Positions 10,659 through 17,736 of a DNA stretch of 40,699 nucleotides are shown here, in pieces. The stretch covers positions 1 to 40,699 of the forward strand of contig URDX01000015.1 of the NCBI GenBank assembly GCA_900546695.1, written 5' to 3'. The translations under genes were made by a program, and so were the position numbers. Within the stretch, counting starts at the first letter, position 1. The number at the start of each line of letters is the position of its first letter. The notes below the pieces were generated by a model. The model saw only the letters and a list, made by a program, of their open reading frames with translations. It did not search any database and had not been told where the DNA came from. Source of the stretch: an uncultured Eubacteriales bacterium (lineage in GTDB: Bacteria > Bacillota > Clostridia > Oscillospirales > CAG-272).

Positions 10659-11777
10659 ATGGCTACTTTTTCAAGAACATTTGACGAGCGACGCACGATA
10701 GAGCGACTGACAAAGCTCTACGGTCTCGGACCCAAGGTGCTCCGCTGCTCAAAGATAATCAACGGACACATAAACGATACATACAACGTCACCGTGCTCG
10801 GCGCGGACGGAAAGCCGCATTCGTACATCTATCAGCGCGTTAACTCCTCCGTTTTTTCGGAGCCCGCGCTCATCATGCAGAATCTTGCTGTCATCCGCGA
10901 CTGGCTCGAGACACATCAGAGCGACAGCGCATGTCATGTGCTCACCTTCCTGAAAACAAGAATAGGTACGAATTTCGTCACCTCTCCGAGCGGCGGCTTT
11001 TGGCGCGTCAGCGAGTTTGTCGAGCATTCGACCGTTTTCGACATGATAGAGGACGAGCGTGTAATGGAGCGCACGGGGCAGGCGTTCGGTGAGTTTCAGC
11101 TGCAGCTGGCGGGGATACCGATGGATAAGATAGTCGAGACCATTCCCGACTTCCACAATACCCCCAAGCGTATTCAGACCCTGCTCGACGCTGCCGCCGC
11201 AGACACCGAGGGCAGAGCCGCGGAATGCGAAAAGGATATCATCTTCTTCGAGGATAACCGCGAGCATTTCTCTACTCTGCAGCGTCTGCGCGACGACGGC
11301 ACTATACCCGTGCGCATCACTCACAACGATACAAAGTGCAATAACATCCTCTTCGATCGTGATACCTTCGACCCCGTGATGATAATCGACCTTGATACCA
11401 TCATGCCCGGTCTTGCTGCGTACGACTACGGTGACGCTATCCGCTGCGCGGCGAACTTTGCGCCCGAGGATGAGCCCGATCTGCGTAAGGTCGGCTTGAA
11501 TCTCAAATACTTTGAGGCGTTTACGCGCGGCTTTGTCGGTGCGTGCAAGGAGGTAATGACCGAGGCGGAGGAAAAGAACCTCGCACTCGGCGCTCCTACC
11601 CTCGCATTTGAGCTCGGCGCACGCTTCCTCACCGACTATCTCAGCGGTGATACCTACTTCAAGCCCGCGCACCCGCGCCATAACCTTGAGCGCGCCCGCT
11701 GTCAGATGAAGCTTTGTCAGGATATGATGAAGCGCTTTGATTTTATGTGTCAAACGGTTGATAAGTATTATTGCTGA
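10659..11777 (+). CDS. NahK-like N-acetylhexosamine 1-kinase family phosphotransferase
   Basis: A 372-residue aminoglycoside-phosphotransferase-fold kinase. Catalytic residues are visible: H222-N223-D224 and N229 in ITHNDTKCNNILFD, and the metal-binding aspartates in IIDLDTIMPG (244-246). Motifs GHINDTY (36-42) and YQRVN (58-62) match, from memory, bifidobacterial NahK, which phosphorylates GlcNAc or GalNAc at C1 in the lacto-N-biose/galacto-N-biose route. The sugar substrate here is inferred from that resemblance. The ATG at 10659 has AAAGGAAAAATCAA upstream. It is the last gene of the hisS-aspS unit and ends before a strong terminator. No lacto-N-biose phosphorylase is present, so its link to translation genes may be chance. 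Confidence 0.75.
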   Translation: MATFSRTFDERRTIERLTKLYGLGPKVLRCSKIINGHINDTYNVTVLGADGKPHSYIYQRVNSSVFSEPALIMQNLAVIRDWLETHQSDSACHVLTFLKTRIGTNFVTSPSGGFWRVSEFVEHSTVFDMIEDERVMERTGQAFGEFQLQLAGIPMDKIVETIPDFHNTPKRIQTLLDAAAADTEGRAAECEKDIIFFEDNREHFSTLQRLRDDGTIPVRITHNDTKCNNILFDRDTFDPVMIIDLDTIMPGLAAYDYGDAIRCAANFAPEDEPDLRKVGLNLKYFEAFTRGFVGACKEVMTEAEEKNLALGAPTLAFELGARFLTDYLSGDTYFKPAHPRHNLERARCQMKLCQDMMKRFDFMCQTVDKYYC

Positions 11778-11929
11778 TTTGGGATGTTAAAATCGCGCGG
11801 GACATAATCTGCGATTTTATCTATCATCTTTATCTGTCATCTAATCAGGTATGACTGAAAAAGCGCAGACCGATTATCACAGACGAGCCCAAGCCGTCTG
11901 AGACAGAATCATTACAAATATGTGTAAAG

Positions 11930-11975
11930 CAAGTCTGTCGGAAATCAGGTGTTTTCCGACAGACTTGTTAATTTA
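11930..11975. terminator. Convergent terminator after the nahK-like gene
   Basis: A perfect 15-bp stem (11930-11944 with 11953-11967) has an 8-base loop and is followed on the plus strand by TTAATTTAT. It lies between the plus-strand kinase gene and the minus-strand S1 gene, so it may serve both. A smaller stem CAGACG/CGTCTG is at 11880-11900. Confidence 0.75.
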
Positions 11976-12021
11976 TCGGTATAATGCCGTATTACCTAAA
12001 AAACTCAGCACCGTTACGCCG

Positions 12022-12996
12022 CTACACGCTCATCTGCGCAGGGGTATCAAAGCGCGTTTCTATCAGCTTTTCGCATTCGGGCGGGGAGTAGACCCATGAG
12101 TCGATATGTCCGACCGACTCGGGCAGAAAATACTTTATCCGCCTGTCGGGCACGGTTATCCCCATGCTGTCAATGAGCACGAGCTTGACCTTCATCCTCT
12201 CTGGGATAATGCTCTTTATGTAGACAGCCGCCGTGTCGCCTATCGCCGTGCCAGGGCGATACTCGGACAGCCCCGCAAGGTTCGGCGTCAGCTCGACAAA
12301 GATACCGTAATCCTCTATGCTGCGCACCGTACCGCTGACCGTCTGCCCCGCAGAGAAAAGCGCGGCATTCTCCGCCCATGTGCCGAGAAGCTCCTTATGC
12401 GATACGTACAGTCGCGTAACAAAGCCCGACTCGTCCCGCTCGATGCTGCGGATGACAGTCCTCAGATTCATGCCCGCGTAGAGACGGTCGGCAGGATGAG
12501 AGATGCGCGAGACTGAGATGCAGTCTATCGAGAGCAACGAAACTATACCGCAGCCGACATCGACAAATGCACCGAAATGCTCGAGATGCGTTACGGACGC
12601 GGGAATGATATCCCCCTCGACAAGCGACGAGAGACCGCAGCGAACGCATTCCGCCTGTGCCGCACGTCGCGACAGCACGGCATAGCTCTCGCCCGCGCTG
12701 TTTCGCTCTATCGAGATAACGCGGAAGCAGACGGGCTTTCCCACCCGCGTTATTACCGCAATATCCCGCGTTTCGCCGCCGCCCGGCTGATAGACCGCCT
12801 CTCCGCGCGGAATTATCCCGCGCATGCAGCCGAGATCGACTGTCAGCGCCATTTCGCTGTCGCAGAGCACCGCCATGCCCTCGAGTATTTTTCCGCTCGC
12901 CGCAGCACGCTCAAGCGACGCCTGAGAGGAAAGCGCCTCTCGGTTTTCTGCGGTACCGTACAAGCTCCCCTCCGGCAGGTATCTGTTAACTGTCAT
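12022..12996 (-). CDS. S1-domain RNA-binding protein
   Basis: A 324-residue protein built of S1-like OB folds. The N-terminal fold covers about residues 35-110. A clear S1 domain at about 130-205 includes EGDIIPASVTHLEHFGAFVD and later VSHKELLGTW. Another at about 215-275 includes VSGTVRSIEDYGIFVELTPN. Such proteins bind RNA and resemble ribosomal protein S1 or its short Firmicute homologues, so a role in translation or RNA turnover is inferred. The start is the ATG at 12996 with GGAGG 12 bases upstream; an upstream in-frame ATG at 13050 lacks a site. It is single, downstream of the ceramidase-like gene and separated from it by a terminator. Confidence 0.8.
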   Translation of the reverse strand: MTVNRYLPEGSLYGTAENREALSSQASLERAAASGKILEGMAVLCDSEMALTVDLGCMRGIIPRGEAVYQPGGGETRDIAVITRVGKPVCFRVISIERNSAGESYAVLSRRAAQAECVRCGLSSLVEGDIIPASVTHLEHFGAFVDVGCGIVSLLSIDCISVSRISHPADRLYAGMNLRTVIRSIERDESGFVTRLYVSHKELLGTWAENAALFSAGQTVSGTVRSIEDYGIFVELTPNLAGLSEYRPGTAIGDTAAVYIKSIIPERMKVKLVLIDSMGITVPDRRIKYFLPESVGHIDSWVYSPPECEKLIETRFDTPAQMSV

Positions 12997-13166
12997 ATAT
13001 TTCTTCGACCTCCGTATACTTTTTAACGCCGCTGTGCGGCTTCCAATCAACTAATATGCGGTGAGCGAAAAAAATATGAGCGCTGCCCCGCATATCCGTA
13101 AAGGTGTGCGGCAAAATGCGGCGGAAGCAAAGTAATTTACGCAATTCCGAGCGTACAAAGCACAAA

Positions 13167-13207
13167 AACCGTCCCGCAGGATAAACGGAATACCCTGAGG
13201 GACGGTT
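13167..13207. terminator. Bidirectional terminator between ceramidase-like and S1 genes
   Basis: The 9-bp stem AACCGTCCC/GGGACGGTT (13167-13175, 13199-13207) is flanked by T-runs on both strands (TTTGTTT on plus, TTTTTGTG on minus). It lies 20 bases beyond the stop of the minus-strand ceramidase-like gene. Confidence 0.8.
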
Positions 13208-13226
13208 TTGTTTATGAATCAGACAC

Positions 13227-14660
13227 TCAATCTTCAAAAAGGTCGTTTATCATGCGGATAGATACCTCGGTAAGTATCTCTCCGCCCGCGCTCGTGACAA
13301 AGCAATTCGAGACCTGGGTCGAGTAGCTTCCCGACGCCTCTGCAATGGGGGTCGGCAGATAAGCGCCGCAGCCGTCGGTCAGCTCTGCGGTGAAGGTATA
13401 CTCCGCCTTAGAGCGTGCGCGCATACGCAGACCGAACTCGATATACAGCTCAAAGGGATTTGTGATAAAAGCGCACTCGCCGATACGCAGCGCATGAACG
13501 CCCGTATCGTATATCGTAGACTTCTGCTGGCGCTTATAGCGGTTGATAACCCCCGCATGCCAGCTCGAATCCATCCGCGTGCCCGCATCCGATGCGCGCA
13601 GCGCCTCGATAGTGCCGCCCGCGCGGCTGAGTATCTCGTCGAACTTTTTCTGCGCCTCGCGGTATTCCTCACCCGAAACGGTACGCAGCGGCAGCTGAAG
13701 CACATCATATGTATGGCGCACGACAGCCTCACGCACTATGCTGCTGCGGGCATGGTCATAATGCTCGGCAAAGCACATGAGCAGCCGTCTGCCGAGCTCG
13801 TTTGCACCGGGTATCTCGTGCATGTCGGGCTCACCGCGGTTGCGGCGTACAAGATCGCGCGGCGCGATATTTCCCGCAAAGCCGATAAGCGGCAGCACGA
13901 ATATATCTCTGCCGAGCATCGCCTCAAGCTGCATTCTGAAATATCCGACAAAATCCGCAGAATAATACTCCTGCATCTCGAGCACCTGCGCGGGGCAATG
14001 GAAGCTCATGATAACGCCGCTGAGCTCGTCCTTTCCGTCAAAGACATACAGCATCTCAATGCCGTTGTCATTGCAGCCCTCGAGCGTATCAAAGTTGTAG
14101 TCGTCTGTTCCGCCGTACATCGCCGAAACGCCGTTTCTGTATGTAACGCGGCGGGGGTGACCGATAACGGCATGTCCGAGCTCGGGCGCAACACCTGCGG
14201 GTGCGAGCGTGTTTATCGCGTCGACGCATGCGGACGCTACGAGCGGCACGAAATACTTAGTGCGGTATTCATCGGGCGACATGACCCCCTCGGGCAGCTC
14301 GATGATGTCGAAAGCCTCGCCCCATATCTCGTTCATCGCGTTGTTGTAGATACCCGGTGCGGTGTGTGTATGAATGGTGCTGATAATGAGTCTGTCGCGG
14401 GTAAAGCCCGGGAAAGCCTCGGCTATCAGCGCAGCGATATCGTCAACGACCTCGGTAAGTATCTCCACAAGATCGACCGAGCACCATACAACGGGCTCGC
14501 CGCCGTCGTTGCATACGGCGAATGCGGTCGCGTAAAGCGGGTCGTTCGTGTGCGTAGGTATGCGCATGTGGAACTGTCCCTGAAGCGGTACGGGCGCGGG
14601 CGGGGTGATATTGCGCTTTCCCCAGCCGCAGAGTATTGTCTTGCTTTCTGTGTTTTCCAT
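13227..14660 (-). CDS. Neutral/alkaline non-lysosomal ceramidase-like hydrolase
   Basis: A 477-residue protein with the N-terminal neutral-ceramidase fold. GWGKRNITPP at the start and STIHTHTAPGIYNN (about residues 92-105) supply likely zinc ligands; SFHCPAQVLE (about 217) and the AGNIAPRD segment match the family as I know it. Family members hydrolyse ceramide or other amides; many Firmicute members have no proven substrate. No signal peptide is seen, so the protein is predicted to be cytoplasmic. The ATG at 14660 has AAAGGATC upstream. It lies about 200 bases downstream of rsmB on the same strand, but that gap holds hairpins, so it may be a separate unit. Length fits the short bacterial members rather than the roughly 700-residue secreted ceramidases. 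Confidence 0.75.
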   Translation of the reverse strand: MENTESKTILCGWGKRNITPPAPVPLQGQFHMRIPTHTNDPLYATAFAVCNDGGEPVVWCSVDLVEILTEVVDDIAALIAEAFPGFTRDRLIISTIHTHTAPGIYNNAMNEIWGEAFDIIELPEGVMSPDEYRTKYFVPLVASACVDAINTLAPAGVAPELGHAVIGHPRRVTYRNGVSAMYGGTDDYNFDTLEGCNDNGIEMLYVFDGKDELSGVIMSFHCPAQVLEMQEYYSADFVGYFRMQLEAMLGRDIFVLPLIGFAGNIAPRDLVRRNRGEPDMHEIPGANELGRRLLMCFAEHYDHARSSIVREAVVRHTYDVLQLPLRTVSGEEYREAQKKFDEILSRAGGTIEALRASDAGTRMDSSWHAGVINRYKRQQKSTIYDTGVHALRIGECAFITNPFELYIEFGLRMRARSKAEYTFTAELTDGCGAYLPTPIAEASGSYSTQVSNCFVTSAGGEILTEVSIRMINDLFED

Positions 14661-14774
14661 GATAATAGATCCTTTCGGCTGTATATCTGTCTCCGACCTC
14701 GGTCGGGAGCATTCGATTTTGCACGGGCACTGCCCGCTGCATTCTGCGCAGCTTTGCGCGATGCATTTGCTGTC

Positions 14775-14792
14775 GGGTCATAATATTGACCC
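14775..14792. promoter_or_regulatory. Inverted repeat upstream of the ceramidase-like gene
   Basis: GGGTCA and TGACCC are separated by six bases (TAATAT), giving an 18-base dyad about 115 bases before the start codon at 14660. It could be an operator or a weak hairpin. No clear -10/-35 pair accompanies it. Confidence 0.3.
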
Positions 14793-14862
14793 ATGCCGAC
14801 GGAGTTGATATTTCGGGGCGATGCGCCCTCTTTAATTATCTGTTTATCTTTACAATATGAAA

Positions 14863-16272
14863 TCACGTATTCCGCACAAGAACGGCGTAAAAGAAGCCGT
14901 CGGTGCGGAGATATGCGGGCTGCTCGGGGTCGGGAAAGACCGTATGCATCTGCTCGCAGCTGTAGCCGCTGTGCCGTGCAAGAAACGTCTCGACCTGTTC
15001 CTCATTCTCGTGCTTATTCAGCGTGCAGGTCGAATAGAGCAGTCTGCCGCCTACCCTCGGGTAAAGCGCTGCCGCCTCGAGAATACGCGCCTGCAGCTGC
15101 GTCAGCTCGCCGTCCGATGTGCGCTCTCCCGCGCGGGTACGCATGTCGGGCTTTTTCGCAAGCACGCCGAAGCCCGAGCAGGGCACGTCGCATATAACGC
15201 AGTCTGCCGTATCGACGGCGGACGAGTCGGGCTGAGCCGAATCGCGCGCCGCGGCGATAATGATGTCTATGCCGAGCCGCTTTGCACCCTCGCGTATCAG
15301 ATGCAGCTTTGATTCGTACAGATCGTACGAGAGCACCCTGCCCTCGCCGTGCATCAGCGCAGCGGCGGCAAAGCTCTTGCCACCGGGTGCGGAGCACATG
15401 TCGATAACGGTATCCCCCCGCTGCGGCGCAAGCGCCTCTACAGCCATGCCCGACGCATCATCCTGAACGGTACACAGCCCCTCGCGGAAAGCGGGGATAG
15501 CTGCGAGCGAGCACGGCGACGGCAGACGCACGCTGTGCGGTGAATACGGGGACGGCTCTGCGGTAATGCCGTCACGTGCAAGCCGCTCAAGCAGCCCGTC
15601 ACGGTCGGTGCGGATAAGATTCGCGCGCAGCGTCGGTGTCGGGGGCTCGTCCATGCCTCTGAGTATCCGCTCGGTCTGTTCTTCTCCGTACTGCTCACGC
15701 CACAGCGCGGCGAGCTCACGCGGCACGGAATAGCATACCGAGAGATAACCGCACGGGTCTGTGCCGCGGTCGGGCAGCTTCAGCTCCCCGCGGCGGCGGA
15801 TAAACGAGCGCAGCACGGCGTTTACAAACGGTGCGGCACTCGATGTCCCGCGGCGCACGAGCTTTACGCTCTCATTGCATGCCGCACTGTCGGGCACGCT
15901 CTTCATGTAGATTATCTGATACAGCCCCATCCGCAGCGCGACTGCGACCGTCGGGTCAAGCTTTGCGAGCGGCTTGCTCGAAAGCAGCGATATATAGTAG
16001 TCGAGCGTTATCCTGCGCTCGGTCACGCCGTAAACAAGCGCGGTAAAAAAGTCGCGGTCTCGTCCCTCAAGCCCCGCTTCGCGCAGCGCCCTGTCGAGTG
16101 CTATATTCACATACAGTCCCTCCGACTCGCAGCGCAGCAGAAAACGGTGTGCGAGCGCACGAACGTTACGCGGCGCGGGCGCGCCGTTTATTTTTGCGGA
16201 GCTGCCTTTTGCGGGCGCATAATGTGCCCCTGCACGGGTGCTCCTCGCCTTTTCGGCTTTGCCGCCGCTCAT
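14863..16272 (-). CDS. rsmB: 16S rRNA (cytosine-967-C5)-methyltransferase RsmB
   Basis: A 469-residue protein. The N-terminal NusB-like domain (about 35-170) is followed by a Rossmann methyltransferase with SAM loop DMCSAPGGKS, motif IV DVPCSGFG and motif VI YSTCTLNKHENE. The two cysteines in those motifs are the release and catalytic nucleophiles of RNA m5C enzymes. It methylates C967 of 16S rRNA. The start overlaps the fmt stop by four bases (ATGA), so translation is coupled. The first 30 residues are basic and alanine-rich, before the NusB part. In Bacillus rlmN-prpC-prkC usually follow; they are absent here. Confidence 0.95.
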   Translation of the reverse strand: MSGGKAEKARSTRAGAHYAPAKGSSAKINGAPAPRNVRALAHRFLLRCESEGLYVNIALDRALREAGLEGRDRDFFTALVYGVTERRITLDYYISLLSSKPLAKLDPTVAVALRMGLYQIIYMKSVPDSAACNESVKLVRRGTSSAAPFVNAVLRSFIRRRGELKLPDRGTDPCGYLSVCYSVPRELAALWREQYGEEQTERILRGMDEPPTPTLRANLIRTDRDGLLERLARDGITAEPSPYSPHSVRLPSPCSLAAIPAFREGLCTVQDDASGMAVEALAPQRGDTVIDMCSAPGGKSFAAAALMHGEGRVLSYDLYESKLHLIREGAKRLGIDIIIAAARDSAQPDSSAVDTADCVICDVPCSGFGVLAKKPDMRTRAGERTSDGELTQLQARILEAAALYPRVGGRLLYSTCTLNKHENEEQVETFLARHSGYSCEQMHTVFPDPEQPAYLRTDGFFYAVLVRNT

Positions 16273-17213
16273 TCGCCCACCTTGCTCAGCACATCACCGA
16301 CGGCGATTCCCCTACCGTTGATAAAGTCCTGCGCGCGCATGCGTTTTTTTCCCTCGGGTACAAGCTCGGTTATCGCTATCGCGCCGTCGCCCGTACGGAC
16401 GTGCACTGCACCGCCGTCAAGCGAGATGACCTCGCCGACCGCAGCGCCCGCGCCGGTGTGCTGCGAGAGCTGAGCGGATACGAGCTTAAGCAGCTTGCCT
16501 CGGCATACGACCCTGCCGAGCGGAATCGGAGAAAGACCGCGAATAATGTCGACAAGCACCTCTGCGGGTGCGGAGAGATCAAGTGCGGTATCGCCGCGAC
16601 CTATCTTCTCCGCGTAGGTAACGCCCTCGCTCGGCTGCGGCACGGGTCTGAGCGTACCGCTCTCCGCAGCGTGCAGCGTTGAGACTATCAGCTGTGCACC
16701 GAGCGCGGCAAGACGGTCGTGCAGCGTTTCAAAGTTATCCTCGGGCGTGACAGGTGTCTGCGCCGTCTTAAGCATATCGCCCGTATCGAGTCCTGCATCC
16801 ATCTGCATTGTCGTTACGCCGCTCATGCGGTCGCCCGCCATTATGCAGCGCTGTATCGGAGCTGCGCCGCGCCAGCGCGGGAGAAGCGATGCATGGATAT
16901 TGATGCAGCCGAGGCGCGGATACGAAAGAATGTATTCGGGCAGTATCTTGCCGTACGCCGCAACTACTATCACGTCGGGTCTGAGCTGTTCAAGGCACGG
17001 CATAAGCTGCCCCTCCTTCAGCCGCTCGGGCTGATATACGGGGATGCCGAGACGTTCCGCCGTTACCTTGACGGGCGGCGGCAGCATGGTCATTCCCCTG
17101 CCGCGCGGCTTGTCGGGCTGAGTCACGGCGCCTACCGTTTCAAAGCCCGCCTCCGCAATGCTGCGCAGCGCCGCTGCGGCAAAATCTGGCGTACCCATAA
17201 ATAAAATTCTCAC
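16269..17213 (-). CDS. fmt: Methionyl-tRNA formyltransferase
   Basis: A 314-residue enzyme that formylates the initiator Met-tRNA using 10-formyl-THF. Seen: FMGTPDF near the N terminus, the catalytic region INIHASLLPRWRGAAPIQ with its conserved histidine, and QMDAGLDTGDML; the C-terminal OB fold binds tRNA. The start is GTG at 17213, preceded by GAGAGG at seven bases; a longer in-frame ORF from 17282 runs back into def and starts with residues unlike Fmt. The gene lies 16 bases after def and overlaps rsmB by four bases. The def-fmt pairing couples formylation with deformylation. Confidence 0.95.
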   Translation of the reverse strand: MRILFMGTPDFAAAALRSIAEAGFETVGAVTQPDKPRGRGMTMLPPPVKVTAERLGIPVYQPERLKEGQLMPCLEQLRPDVIVVAAYGKILPEYILSYPRLGCINIHASLLPRWRGAAPIQRCIMAGDRMSGVTTMQMDAGLDTGDMLKTAQTPVTPEDNFETLHDRLAALGAQLIVSTLHAAESGTLRPVPQPSEGVTYAEKIGRGDTALDLSAPAEVLVDIIRGLSPIPLGRVVCRGKLLKLVSAQLSQHTGAGAAVGEVISLDGGAVHVRTGDGAIAITELVPEGKKRMRAQDFINGRGIAVGDVLSKVGE

Positions 17214-17229
17214 TTGAATACCTCTCGTT

Positions 17230-17715
17230 TTATTCCTTCTCCAGCTCGCGCATCTCCTCGGGTGTGAGCACGCGGATGGCATCGTCGGTAAACAGCTTTC
17301 CGTCGAGATGGTCTATCTCATGGCAGAAGCAGCGCGCGGTGAGCCCGCTGCCCGATATCGAAAAGTATTCGCCCTTGCGGTTCATGGCACGGACGGTGAC
17401 GGTCATGGGTCTGTCCGTGACAGCCCATACCCCGGGGACCGAAAGACATCCCTCAAGCTCCTGCTGACGCTCCTCCGAACAACTCAGTATAACGGGATTT
17501 ATCAGCTCGAGAACGCCCGCCTTATCATGCTCAACGAGCACAATTCTGCGGCGCACGCCGACCTGCGGAGCGGCAAGTCCTACCCCCTCCGCCTTTGCAA
17601 GCGTCTCGCGCATATCGTCGAGCAGGGTAAGTATACGCGGTGTTATTTCGGTGACCTCACGGCATACGCCGCGCAGTACGGGGTCACCCTCCTTTACTAT
17701 ATTAAGCAGTGCCAT
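17230..17715 (-). CDS. def: Peptide deformylase
   Basis: A 161-residue metalloenzyme that removes the formyl group from nascent proteins. All three motifs are present: GVGLAAPQVG (about 45-54), EGCLSVPG (cysteine metal ligand, about 92) and HEIDHLDG (two histidine ligands and catalytic glutamate, about 132). Length and motif spacing fit a type I deformylase. AAAGGA precedes the ATG at 17715, 21 bases after the priA stop. Confidence 0.97.
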   Translation of the reverse strand: MALLNIVKEGDPVLRGVCREVTEITPRILTLLDDMRETLAKAEGVGLAAPQVGVRRRIVLVEHDKAGVLELINPVILSCSEERQQELEGCLSVPGVWAVTDRPMTVTVRAMNRKGEYFSISGSGLTARCFCHEIDHLDGKLFTDDAIRVLTPEEMRELEKE

Positions 17716-17736
17716 ATTGTTTCCTTTCCGCCCGAA

